Positions 1-7,532 of a stretch of DNA of 64,000 nt are shown here, one piece after another. The stretch is taken from NCBI RefSeq assembly GCF_029906345.1, contig NZ_JARYGY010000008.1:1-64000 (forward strand). The letters are read 5' to 3'. Source of the DNA: Aquimarina mycalae (lineage in GTDB: Bacteria; Bacteroidota; Bacteroidia; Flavobacteriales; Flavobacteriaceae). The position numbers and the translations under genes were made by a program. Positions within the stretch are counted from its first letter, which is position 1. Every line of letters begins with the position of its first letter. The notes below the pieces were generated by a model. It was not told the origin of the DNA and made no database searches. It saw only the letters and a program-made list of their open reading frames with translations.

Positions 1-82
1 AAAAAGAAAAAAACAATAATATTTTTTATACTTTTATAATCACAAAACCGCTCTTTTTAGAACCTGTTTTACTATGCGCAAT

Positions 83-271
83 TTAAACAGGAATGGATGG
101 GTCAAATTCATAGGAATCTCCACCATGTAAGCTAAACTTTAATGTTAGATATTGACCAGGCTTATAACTGAACATTTCATGAAATTCATATGGGACATCA
201 AAAGATACAGAAACCGAATCTTCAGTTTCTTTTTTAACAGCTGATACTTTTAATTGATAGAATTTACTCAT
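83..271 (-). pseudogene. Truncated ferredoxin-reductase-like protein (FAD-domain stump)
   Basis: Only 62 residues remain. They match the first strands of the FAD-binding barrel of PaaK/ferredoxin-NADP-reductase-type electron-transfer proteins, including a 'YKPGQYLTLKF' segment about residues 36-46. The R-S-Y-S FAD motif that should follow is missing; the frame instead runs into an unrelated tail and a stop. The NAD and 2Fe-2S domains are absent, and nothing downstream to base 1 resembles them in any frame. It overlaps the Rieske oxygenase gene by 8 nt, as a reductase partner would. I infer a broken partner gene; the Rieske enzyme must use another reductase or be inactive. Confidence 0.7.
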
Positions 272-1466
272 TGTCTATATGTTTTTCTATCCATTCTTTT
301 ACGATACTTTGAAATTTACTTACTGCATACTCGCCTCTTTTGGCTTGTGCACCTATACTAAACATTGGAGAGCTTAATGATTTTTGTTGCTGCTCGCAAG
401 CATATACATCCTCAGCCATAAAATCTCCAGAAGCCATTGGATCGTTTTTATCGCCTTCATATTTTCCTTTGTTACCATATTTTTTCCAGATCTTACTTTT
501 TGCAGATTTTGAATATTGTTTGTTGAACTCCCAATCGCTTACATTCATCAATTTTGTTCTTACAACAATTAAAGTCTTGTTTGGAGCTATAGGAATTAGA
601 TGAAATGTATTCCAACTACTTTCTCCCTCAGTAATACCGATATTGGGAAACAACCAAGGTACGTAGGCTCCAATTTTATCCTCTGGAACTGAACTTATTA
701 AAGGATATGGTGAAGCATTCTTTAGATCAGCCATGTAATCTGCAACCAAAGGCTCATAAAACCAATAATGTGGACCTGCCCAACCAAAATCTGCCTTGGA
801 ATGATCGTACATATTTAAAGTACCTTCATGTAGATGTGCTAAATGATAATGGTCAATATAGTTCTCTACAATAATTTTCCAGTTTGCTTTTACTTCTTTG
901 ATATAGGCTGGTTCTCCTTTGACTTCTGAGTATTCTACTAATTCTTCTACAATATGAGGGCCAAGATAAGGTTCAACTTCTCCAAAAAAGTTCATGATAC
1001 TGGGAGCATCTTTTTCGGGATGAACAAACAACATTCCCTTAAAAATATCCACGGATGCTTCGTGTAGATTTAATCCACAATCGTGTAATTCTTTATTGCA
1101 TAAATCAGGAAATTCCTCTTCTTTCTTTGGGATGCTTATTAATTTTCCTTCCAAATCATAAGTCCAATCGTGATATGGACAAGTAATCGCTTTTTTACCT
1201 TTCCCAACAGCCCGCAATAATTGTGTGCCACGATGGCGACACATATTATGAAATGCTCGCAAACGATTATCGCGACCTTTAACAATAAAAATGTTATTGA
1301 GACCAGCCTGAACAGAGATAAAATCGCCTGGATTTACAATGTCTTCAATCAAACCTGCAAATTGCCAGGTTTTACTAAAAATGTGCTCCATTTCTAAGTC
1401 AAACCAATCCGTAGAAGTATATGCAGATACAGGGAGTTCGTGCATCATGGATGTATCTTTTTTCAT
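264..1466 (-). CDS. Rieske non-heme iron oxygenase, alpha subunit
   Basis: A 400-residue cytosolic oxygenase. The Rieske 2Fe-2S ligands are visible as C76-x-H78 and C96-x2-H99. The mononuclear iron site follows in an E-N-Y-I-D-H-Y-H-x4-H stretch (D205, H208, H213). A D-x3-C-E-x2-Q region near residue 350 matches the C-terminal part of the catalytic domain. Layout and length fit the aromatic ring-hydroxylating / choline- and carnitine-monooxygenase-like group; the substrate cannot be read. Its start overlaps the stop of the sterol-desaturase gene (ATGA), so the two are probably co-translated, and its natural reductase partner downstream is truncated. Confidence 0.93.
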   Translation of the reverse strand: MKKDTSMMHELPVSAYTSTDWFDLEMEHIFSKTWQFAGLIEDIVNPGDFISVQAGLNNIFIVKGRDNRLRAFHNMCRHRGTQLLRAVGKGKKAITCPYHDWTYDLEGKLISIPKKEEEFPDLCNKELHDCGLNLHEASVDIFKGMLFVHPEKDAPSIMNFFGEVEPYLGPHIVEELVEYSEVKGEPAYIKEVKANWKIIVENYIDHYHLAHLHEGTLNMYDHSKADFGWAGPHYWFYEPLVADYMADLKNASPYPLISSVPEDKIGAYVPWLFPNIGITEGESSWNTFHLIPIAPNKTLIVVRTKLMNVSDWEFNKQYSKSAKSKIWKKYGNKGKYEGDKNDPMASGDFMAEDVYACEQQQKSLSSPMFSIGAQAKRGEYAVSKFQSIVKEWIEKHIDNE

Positions 1467-2359
1467 AAGTCATTTTTTGAAGTGGTTGGCATCCAATCGG
1501 GAGGTTTAACAAATACCAGTAATTTGTTTTTAAATCCATTCACGCTATTAATTTTCTTTATCAATCTGTTAATTCCGTGAAAGAATACCTTTAAAGGATT
1601 GTTTGAGTTTATAGGTTCTGAAATACCATATCTAACAGTTTCAACTTCTGGCTCGAATGTACCGAGCATTCTATCCCAAATTATAAAGATCCCAGCATAA
1701 TTCTTATCCCAATACTGTTTATTAGAACCGTGATGGACTCTATGATGTGAAGGTGTATTAAAAATGAATTCTAATGGTTTAATTAGCTTACCAATTATCT
1801 CAGTATGTAGTATGGTTTGAAAAACTTGTACAAATACCTCTGCTAATAATACAAGAATAGGGTCAAAACCTAACATAACAATAGGTAATGAGAAGATGAT
1901 AGGCATAATAGCATCTAATGGGCCAAACCTATAGGCAACAGACATATTGAAATGTTCGGAACTATGATGTACTGTATGCGTAGCCCAACCTATACCAATA
2001 CGATGCATCATACGATGCTCCCAATAATAAGCAAAATCAGCAAGAAATATACAGGAGATGATAGTAATCCAGTTCAACTCTAGATGAGGTAAACTAACGT
2101 TATAATAAATCCAAAAATATACTTTAGTAATAGCTAGAAGACCAAGTATAATTTCGATAACAAAAAAAGCACCAAACGTAATGATGTTAGCAATAGAATC
2201 AAAAATCAAATCCTTTGTTAATCTTTTATTGAAAGCATATCGTATAAGTTCCAGTATAAAAAAAGGAACAATAATATATATCAAGCTCAAATCATTTAAC
2301 ACGTAGAACCAATATTGAACATCAAGCCATTCTAATTTTTTAGATAAAATTTCTATCAT
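1463..2359 (-). CDS. Sterol desaturase / fatty acid hydroxylase family membrane enzyme
   Basis: A 298-residue integral membrane di-iron enzyme. The three histidine clusters of the family are present: H115-x3-H119, H128-x2-H131-H132 and H205-H206-x2-H209-H210, separated by hydrophobic segments. Members hydroxylate or desaturate sterols, fatty acids or carotenoids; the substrate here is unknown. It overlaps the Rieske oxygenase gene by 4 nt and starts 3 nt after the preceding gene, so it lies mid-operon. Two oxygen-activating enzymes in one operon suggest an aerobic lipid or steroid-like modification pathway; that is inference. Confidence 0.9.
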   Translation of the reverse strand: MIEILSKKLEWLDVQYWFYVLNDLSLIYIIVPFFILELIRYAFNKRLTKDLIFDSIANIITFGAFFVIEIILGLLAITKVYFWIYYNVSLPHLELNWITIISCIFLADFAYYWEHRMMHRIGIGWATHTVHHSSEHFNMSVAYRFGPLDAIMPIIFSLPIVMLGFDPILVLLAEVFVQVFQTILHTEIIGKLIKPLEFIFNTPSHHRVHHGSNKQYWDKNYAGIFIIWDRMLGTFEPEVETVRYGISEPINSNNPLKVFFHGINRLIKKINSVNGFKNKLLVFVKPPDWMPTTSKNDL

Positions 2360-2362
2360 AAT

Positions 2363-2920
2363 TTATTGTCTTTTCCAGGTTTCTATATCACCGTAGCCAT
2401 AATACTCATAACTTAATTTAAAAATATTTTCATCTACCATATCGATACTACAGTCTACTTTATATTCTTCACCTTCGTATTCAATTTTATATATTCCACT
2501 TCCTTTATAACCGTCAAACTTTTTTATAGTGAGTACTTTATTACCATCTGCTTTTTGGGAATTACCTTGTATATCTTGGTATTCTAGGGTATATGCATTA
2601 AAAACTTGATTTTCTTTTCGAAGATCATAAACGATGGCTCCATTAAATTCTTCTGATCTATAGTTCACGATCCATTTTCCGATTATGTAATCAATGTTTT
2701 CATCATAATTATTTGTCTTTTTTGTGTTTGTTTCTTTTTTATCAAAATCTTCAGCAATACTTTCATCCGCAGTTGAGTTTTTAATTTTATTATCATTGTT
2801 AGCTCCATTATAATTAGGTTGATCTTCAGTATAGCTGTACCCTAATCTAATTAAGTGTGCACTTCCTGCCAAGAAAATAATTATAGCAAGGCTTCTGAAT
2901 AGTAAAGTTGAATTTTTCAT
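2363..2920 (-). CDS. Membrane-anchored lipocalin-like protein
   Basis: 185 residues with one N-terminal hydrophobic segment (about residues 8-25), a low-complexity Asn/Lys/Asp-rich linker, and a beta-rich C-terminal part starting at 'IIGKWIVNY' (about 79-87). The G-x-W opening and strand pattern recall lipocalin-like domains. The segment is probably exported or anchored facing the periplasm. An FNR-type palindrome lies 47 nt upstream, inside the 3' end of the preceding gene, so this gene may have its own oxygen- or redox-controlled promoter within the operon. Confidence 0.7.
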   Translation of the reverse strand: MKNSTLLFRSLAIIIFLAGSAHLIRLGYSYTEDQPNYNGANNDNKIKNSTADESIAEDFDKKETNTKKTNNYDENIDYIIGKWIVNYRSEEFNGAIVYDLRKENQVFNAYTLEYQDIQGNSQKADGNKVLTIKKFDGYKGSGIYKIEYEGEEYKVDCSIDMVDENIFKLSYEYYGYGDIETWKRQ

Positions 2921-2960
2921 TATAAATTGTTTAACACAAAAGTATCAATTGATGATGTTA

Positions 2961-3215
2961 CTAATTTTGATCTAAGTCAAAAACATTCAAGTAATTAAGA
3001 ATAGAATATAGTGCCAGTAATGACCAAATAATAATCATAATCCAGTATAAGTGAGGAGTTTCCTTTTTGGCAACAACTTCCACAAAATGAATTTCCTCAC
3101 TCCTAATAACGTGTAGTAATCCTAGAAGAATAAATACTGCCCAAAACCAGTTCCAATTAAAATAAATGGCAAAAACCATTAGTATTAGTGCTAAAATTGT
3201 TTTCCACTTTTTCAT
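2961..3215 (-). CDS. Small two-helix membrane protein, copy 2
   Basis: 84 residues with two hydrophobic segments and a short polar C-terminus. It begins with the same M-K-K-W-K-T-[IV]-L-A-L stretch as the gene just upstream, with the same length and the same Asn-Trp-[FY]-Trp motif near residue 20, so the pair is a tandem duplication. The genes are separated by one nucleotide. No function can be assigned. The 3' end carries an FNR-like palindrome serving the next gene. Confidence 0.75.
   Translation of the reverse strand: MKKWKTILALILMVFAIYFNWNWFWAVFILLGLLHVIRSEEIHFVEVVAKKETPHLYWIMIIIWSLLALYSILNYLNVFDLDQN
2967..2980. promoter_or_regulatory. FNR-type palindrome inside operon
   Basis: TTGATCTAAGTCAA fits the FNR/CRP pattern TTGAT-N4-ATCAA with one mismatch. 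It overlaps the last codons of the upstream 84-residue gene and lies 47 nt before the start at 2920. Two near-identical sites occur in the divergent promoter at 3.84-3.89 kb, so three sites sit within 1 kb. Likely target of a Crp/Fnr protein such as the one encoded at 6792-7352. Confidence 0.55.
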
Positions 3216-3216
3216 A

Positions 3217-3471
3217 CTAATAACCGTATTGATTATAATTTATAAATAGTGCTGATAAAAAATAAATACCAATTAAAACCCAACTTAATATAACTACCCA
3301 GAAGAGCCCTGTACTTTCTTTTTTGTCAATAGGTTCGATAAGATATGTTGTTCCAGATGTAATGCCATGAATAGCCCAGTAAATAAATAAAAGCCCCCAT
3401 ATCCAATACCAATTAAAAACGACAGCTGCATATATTATTAATAGCGCTAAAACTGTTTTCCATTTTTTCAT
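3217..3471 (-). CDS. Small two-helix membrane protein, copy 1
   Basis: 84 residues, a paralogue of the following gene: same start, same two hydrophobic helices around residues 5-35 and 57-78, and same K-K-E-[ST] motif between them. It has no recognisable domain. It is the second gene of the minus-strand operon that begins at 3783 and lies 18 nt after the first. Duplicated small membrane proteins in an operon with oxidases could be assembly or modulating factors, but nothing in the sequence proves this. Confidence 0.75.
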   Translation of the reverse strand: MKKWKTVLALLIIYAAVVFNWYWIWGLLFIYWAIHGITSGTTYLIEPIDKKESTGLFWVVILSWVLIGIYFLSALFINYNQYGY

Positions 3472-3489
3472 TCTTAAAGATAAGAAATG

Positions 3490-3783
3490 TTAAAATGTAA
3501 CTCCAAACCTACGAAGCATCTTCTTTTCCATATTCCAGAAAAACTGAAACTGTCCAAACAACCAACCAAAGAGAACTAAAAACACTTGATAAAAGATAAA
3601 ACTTAACACTATAAAAAGTGGATAGTAAATAAATGGATTTAAATTCTCTAATGTAATTCCAATCATTTTTAAGAGGGGTCTTCCTATAGCTACAGATGAG
3701 GAACCTGTAATAGAAAACACTAAAAATATGATTATTAGTTGTGATGGTTTTTCAATATTCCATCGTGTCATTAACTTCTTCAT
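3490..3783 (-). CDS. DUF6787-like small membrane protein
   Basis: 97 residues: a short charged start containing 'RWNI', two hydrophobic segments (about 16-36 and 52-76), and an aromatic tail with W-x2-E-K-K-M-L-R-R-F-G. This layout recalls the DUF6787 family of Bacteroidota, an assignment from memory. It is the first gene of the minus-strand operon and faces the divergent promoter with two FNR-type sites, so its expression is probably controlled there. Confidence 0.65.
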   Translation of the reverse strand: MKKLMTRWNIEKPSQLIIIFLVFSITGSSSVAIGRPLLKMIGITLENLNPFIYYPLFIVLSFIFYQVFLVLFGWLFGQFQFFWNMEKKMLRRFGVTF

Positions 3784-3835
3784 GAGTATCGATTTTGATC
3801 CGCTACAAACATATAATCAGTCTGTTATTTATCAT

Positions 3836-3849
3836 TTGATCTATGTCAA
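3836..3849. promoter_or_regulatory. FNR-type palindrome, left site of divergent promoter
   Basis: TTGATCTATGTCAA matches TTGAT-N4-ATCAA with one mismatch. It lies 53 nt before the minus-strand operon start at 3783 and its centre is 44 nt (about four helical turns) from the second site at 3880-3893. This placement suits control of the leftward operon. Confidence 0.6.
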
Positions 3850-3879
3850 AAACGAAAAAAAATGCTGTTGTTTATGATT

Positions 3880-3893
3880 TTGACATAGGTCAA
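3880..3893. promoter_or_regulatory. FNR-type palindrome, right site of divergent promoter
   Basis: TTGACATAGGTCAA is a near-symmetrical relative of the FNR box. It lies just upstream of a good Bacteroidota -7 box at 3916-3923. If transcription starts about 4 nt after that box, the site is centred near -41, the class II activator position. Inference: a Crp/Fnr activator here switches on the rightward cytochrome operon. Confidence 0.6.
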
Positions 3894-3915
3894 AAAAAGT
3901 GTTTTGCATTGCCTA

Positions 3916-3923
3916 TAGATTTG
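3916..3923 (+). promoter_or_regulatory. Bacteroidota -7 promoter element
   Basis: TAGATTTG matches the TAnnTTTG consensus exactly, 20 nt before the ATG at 3943. No clear -33 TTTG is seen at the usual distance; the FNR-type site occupies that place, which is typical of an activator-dependent promoter. Confidence 0.5.
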
Positions 3924-3942
3924 CAGACATAGAATTATTTAC

Positions 3943-4329
3943 ATGAGAAAAGCATTTTTTATAGTCATTGCAATTATTTCTTTTTCCTGTATGGAAAAGG
4001 AAAAATCAATGCTAGGGTTATGGAAAGTAGATAGTAAGTTTTATAAAGCAACTTGTGAAATTGTAGAAGAAGCAAATACCTTAAAAGGATTGGTAATCTA
4101 CTATAATGACGATACAACTGTCTATAAATACAAAGAAGGAAAGCCTAAAAATTATTTTTTTAACAATCTAAAAGAAAAAAATGGTGTCTATATAGATGCA
4201 ATGGCTGGAGCAACAAAAACAGAGAACTTACATGAAACTGTAACGCTAAACTTGCTAAGCAAAGATACTTTGGAGGTAACTACTCATATGATGCATAAAC
4301 CCATAAAAGAAATCTGGGTAAGACATTAG
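3943..4329 (+). CDS. Small lipoprotein, possible DUF2147-like
   Basis: 128 residues with a short lipoprotein signal ending at C16 (S-F-S-C). The mature part opens with L-G-L-W-K-V-D and is beta-rich; a 'LKGLVIYY' strand recalls the calycin-like DUF2147 group, but the match is weak. It is first in the four-gene operon to 6734 and stands behind the FNR-controlled promoter. Likely sits in the outer membrane or periplasm; function unknown. Confidence 0.75.
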   Translation: MRKAFFIVIAIISFSCMEKEKSMLGLWKVDSKFYKATCEIVEEANTLKGLVIYYNDDTTVYKYKEGKPKNYFFNNLKEKNGVYIDAMAGATKTENLHETVTLNLLSKDTLEVTTHMMHKPIKEIWVRH

Positions 4330-4344
4330 AATTTAATATTTATT

Positions 4345-5511
4345 ATGAAAAAAACGATTCAATTTTTAAGCTTTTGCATCCTATTATATGCATTAATAAT
4401 AGGATGCTCAACGGATAGTATTAGAAATATTGCAGGCCCTATCGAAGTTGTAGATCCAGAACCAACAGGTCCTACAGAAGTTAATCCCGTTGATATTAAT
4501 CAAAATGCTAATGGGTTTAACCTGTTAGAAAGAATGCAAGGGCAATGGATTGGAAGCAATCGTGTAATTGCGGATGACTACGATTTTTTTGCCTGGGATT
4601 ATAGGGCAAATTCACCGTCACAAGTACATGGCATTTTTGAAGGAGGTTCATTAGGAAACCTGTTGACTTCATTTTTTGTAACGGACTTTAAAAATAAACG
4701 AACCATAATGGCTCGTAATGGGGGTTTATTAAATGGTATATATCGTTCGAGTTATTTTGTTTTGGATAGTGTACGTACTGATACAAATGGAGATTACTAT
4801 AGATTAGTTGATGCCGTTGGTGGTTCTGGAACAATGTATATGGAACTACGTTTTAAACAAGATAGTTTATACTGGAATGCATATACAAGTAGATTAGGCA
4901 CTGTTATTCCACCAACACGCCATATGACATTTAAAGGAAGGTTAAATGATATTGAATTAGCACAAACAGCAGCTAATACAGTTGGATTTCCTCAAAATAC
5001 ACCAGCTTGGGATTTTTCTGAAGGATTTATGGAGGAATATTTATATATAAATCCAGGAGATACAGCACCAGTTTCTGCTACTTTTTTAGCGCAAGGACAA
5101 GATAATAGCGATGTCATAGGGTTAGCTCAAGAATCTGGAGATCCCTATACTATTGAGCAACACCCGTATCTGGCAACTTTGCAATTAGATGTTACAAGAA
5201 ACCCTGCTATTGAAAATAAAACATTGTTTATAAACCTTTCAAAAGAATCTTATACCGACGAGTTAGGTTACTTCGTTTCAGATTTAGAAGTCTATGACAC
5301 AACCTTGTTGTTTTCTGAATTGTCACAGAATGAAAATAGTCTTTTTCTTACCTACTTGCATCCTGGAACATATTATATAAATGTTACAGCAGATGCTAAT
5401 GAAGATGGAATTATTTCAGAAGGAGATATCACCCATTCTCAACAAATAATAACTATTACTACAGAAGGGCAACAACAAATAACAATTGATAATATTAACG
5501 TTCAAAATTAA
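4345..5511 (+). CDS. Lipoprotein of the cytochrome/DUF5777 operon
   Basis: 388 residues with a lipobox ending at C21 (A-L-I-I-G-C) and then a Pro/Thr-rich spacer. The central part (about 55-210) starts at 'LLERMQGQWIGSN' and looks like a beta-barrel or lipocalin-like unit. The C-terminal third is a beta sandwich with a D-A-N-E-D-G-x-I calcium-loop-like segment near residue 355. It starts 15 nt after the previous gene. Family not recognised; a surface- or periplasm-exposed partner of the cytochrome and barrel encoded next is the best guess. Confidence 0.8.
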   Translation: MKKTIQFLSFCILLYALIIGCSTDSIRNIAGPIEVVDPEPTGPTEVNPVDINQNANGFNLLERMQGQWIGSNRVIADDYDFFAWDYRANSPSQVHGIFEGGSLGNLLTSFFVTDFKNKRTIMARNGGLLNGIYRSSYFVLDSVRTDTNGDYYRLVDAVGGSGTMYMELRFKQDSLYWNAYTSRLGTVIPPTRHMTFKGRLNDIELAQTAANTVGFPQNTPAWDFSEGFMEEYLYINPGDTAPVSATFLAQGQDNSDVIGLAQESGDPYTIEQHPYLATLQLDVTRNPAIENKTLFINLSKESYTDELGYFVSDLEVYDTTLLFSELSQNENSLFLTYLHPGTYYINVTADANEDGIISEGDITHSQQIITITTEGQQQITIDNINVQN

Positions 5512-5516
5512 GATTA

Positions 5517-5876
5517 ATGAACAAGAAACTCTGCATAATAGGAATCATTATTATTAGTGTATTCCAAAGCTGTACTACGGCAATTATTGATGAAGGTCCT
5601 GTTGATGCATTACCTCCAATTACTCGAATTATTACTTATGAATCCGATGTGCAAACGATTATGTTTGATAGATGTGTAACGTGTCACGGAGGCTCGGCTC
5701 CTCAAAATGGATTAGATTTAAGTACCTATCAAAATGTTCGGTTTTCTGCTGAAAATGGAAATTTAATTCAACGAATAAATGATGGCGTAAACCCAATGCC
5801 TCAAAATGGTTTACTATCTCCCGAATTAAGACAAATTATGGATAAATGGGTAAGTGATGGCTTTCCTGAAAATTAA
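5517..5876 (+). CDS. Single-heme c-type cytochrome lipoprotein
   Basis: 119 residues with a lipobox ending at C19 and one heme motif C53-V-T-C56-H57. M94, in 'VNPMPQNG', is a good candidate for the distal axial ligand, and the domain ends with the usual 'I-x2-W-V' helix. It should be an electron-transfer protein anchored to a membrane on the periplasmic or outer side. It starts 5 nt after the preceding lipoprotein and ends 6 nt before the barrel gene. The operon promoter carries FNR-type boxes, which suits a respiratory or redox role. Confidence 0.88.
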   Translation: MNKKLCIIGIIIISVFQSCTTAIIDEGPVDALPPITRIITYESDVQTIMFDRCVTCHGGSAPQNGLDLSTYQNVRFSAENGNLIQRINDGVNPMPQNGLLSPELRQIMDKWVSDGFPEN

Positions 5877-5882
5877 TATTAA

Positions 5883-6734
5883 ATGAAGAATTATTTATTA
5901 GCAATTTCAATTATATGTTTAGGAATTAATTCCTTGTTTGCCCAAGACGATTTATTAAATGAATTAGAACAAGAAGTAACAGAAGAGCCTTATGAACAGC
6001 CTGCATTCAAAGCAATGAAAATTGGAAATTTACAATCTACTAAAGTTGCTTCAAAAGGAGATTTATATATGTATGTATCACATCGTTTTGGGTCGTTAAA
6101 GGATGGACTAACCACTTTTTTTGGTTTTGATAATGCTAATACCAAAATACAATTAGTCTATGGTATTTATAATGGTGTTCAGCTAGGTGTAGCAAGAGAA
6201 TCTTTGCGAAAAACTTATTCTACACACGTAAAGGCAAAATTGAAAAGCCAATCAAAAAACTTCCCTGTAAATATTGCAGCTTATGGGATTGTAAATATTA
6301 GAACCGATTTGCGCAAAGAACAATTCCCATTATTAGAGTTTGGAGATAGAATAAGCTATGCGGCGCAATTATTGGTTTCAAGGCGTTTCACTAACAGATT
6401 TTCTTTTGAAATAGCTCCAACGTTTGTACGTCAAAATTTAGTCTTAGAACCTTTTCAAAAACATAACCAAATTGCATTAGGTGCTGGAGGTCGAATGAAA
6501 ATTAGTAAACGGATGAGTGTTAATGTTGATTATGTCTATAATTTTAGTAGAAATGAAAATTCTATTTATAACGACCCTCTTACTCTTGGCTTAGATATAG
6601 AAACTGGTGGACACGTATTTCAACTGTTATTTTCTAATGCACAATCTACAAATGAACCTGGATTTGTTAGTAATGCAGAAGGAAAGTGGTTTGAAGATGT
6701 TTTTTTTGGATTTAATATCGTGAGAGTATTTTAA
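5883..6734 (+). CDS. DUF5777 family outer-membrane beta-barrel protein
   Basis: 283 residues with a signal peptide cut after 'LFAQ' (about residue 21). The hallmarks of the family are clear: 'SHRFGSL' near 66, 'FFGFDNANTKIQLVYGI' near 79-95, 'GRMKISKRMSVNVDY' near 202-216, 'ETGGHVFQLLFSNAQ' near 238-252 and a terminal F-N-I-V-R-V-F ending in Phe, typical of BAM-inserted barrels. Members often sit next to small cytochromes in Bacteroidota; the transported substrate is unknown. Last gene of the operon. Confidence 0.88.
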   Translation: MKNYLLAISIICLGINSLFAQDDLLNELEQEVTEEPYEQPAFKAMKIGNLQSTKVASKGDLYMYVSHRFGSLKDGLTTFFGFDNANTKIQLVYGIYNGVQLGVARESLRKTYSTHVKAKLKSQSKNFPVNIAAYGIVNIRTDLRKEQFPLLEFGDRISYAAQLLVSRRFTNRFSFEIAPTFVRQNLVLEPFQKHNQIALGAGGRMKISKRMSVNVDYVYNFSRNENSIYNDPLTLGLDIETGGHVFQLLFSNAQSTNEPGFVSNAEGKWFEDVFFGFNIVRVF

Positions 6735-6762
6735 ATAAAACGTTTAACCCAATTTTATAGAG

Positions 6763-6790
6763 AAGGCATACATTGGTGAATGTATGTCTT
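6763..6790. terminator. Bidirectional terminator hairpin
   Basis: Arms at 6763-6774 and 6779-6790 pair over 12 bp with one G-T wobble and a GGTG loop. It lies between the convergent stops at 6734 and 6792, so it probably ends both the DUF5777 operon and the Crp/Fnr gene. Confidence 0.7.
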
Positions 6791-6791
6791 C

Positions 6792-7352
6792 TTATTTTCC
6801 TCTAATTCTACTTAAGGTTTCTTGAGAGATTCCTAACATAGAAGCAATGTGTCCGAGATTTGCTCGCTGTGTTATTGATGGGAAAACACTAACTAATAAC
6901 TCATATTTTTCTTTGGCAGTTAAAAAATAATAACCTTTAAAGAAATCATCAAGTAAAGCCATTTGCTCCTCCAAAATCAACCTGCCAAAACGTTCTAATT
7001 TTGGGTATTTTAAGTATATTTCTTGCCACTGATTATAAGTTAAAGATATTAATATAGAATCCTCAGTGGTTTCAATATATTCGGATGCAGGTTTTCTTAA
7101 CATATAACTATGCCAAGAAGTAATCATTGTATTTTCTGGATAAATCCAATAGGTAATGTCTTTTCCATTTTGGTAATGATACGTTCTGACTGTACCTTTT
7201 GCTATAAAATATAAACGTTCGCAAGTTTTACCTTCTTTGGATAATAAATGCCCTTTCGGAGTTTCTTCAACCAAAGCCAATAAAGAAATCTCGCTCTCTG
7301 CCTCTGGAGAAAGATTGATATAGCTTTTTATGTAACTTATAAACTCGTTCAT
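6792..7352 (-). CDS. Crp/Fnr family transcriptional regulator
   Basis: 186 residues: a cyclic-nucleotide-binding-type barrel (about 1-115), a dimer helix (about 120-145) and a C-terminal helix-turn-helix with 'IASMLGISQETLSRIR'. The recognition helix holds E-T-L-S-R, equivalent to the E-x-x-S-R residues by which E. coli FNR reads TTGAT. No cysteine cluster for an iron-sulfur centre is present, so the signal is not that of FNR itself. It lies convergent to the DUF5777 operon, whose promoter carries TTGA[TC]-N4-GTCAA sites; I infer it is the cognate regulator. Confidence 0.88.
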   Translation of the reverse strand: MNEFISYIKSYINLSPEAESEISLLALVEETPKGHLLSKEGKTCERLYFIAKGTVRTYHYQNGKDITYWIYPENTMITSWHSYMLRKPASEYIETTEDSILISLTYNQWQEIYLKYPKLERFGRLILEEQMALLDDFFKGYYFLTAKEKYELLVSVFPSITQRANLGHIASMLGISQETLSRIRGK

Positions 7353-7532
7353 TAAACGAAAATATGAATTAAAATTTCATAAATAATATACAGAAGTAAA
7401 AACATCCAATCAAATTGAAGCAACATTTAATTGATGGTTAATTACTTTTTATTTAAATGTAATGATGCTAATAAATTAGTATAATAACTTCTACTTTTTT
7501 GATTTAAAGTTTTAATAACCGTTCTTTATTTT

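Noticed and set aside
63..91. Hairpin CCTGTTT/AAACAGG as terminator of the minus operon
   Set aside because: The stem is only 7 bp, has a long loop, overlaps the stop codon and lacks a T-run; kept only as a possible junction mark.
340..603. Plus-strand ORF of 87 codons
   Set aside because: Lies entirely within the Rieske oxygenase gene on the other strand and has no coherent domain; a shadow frame.
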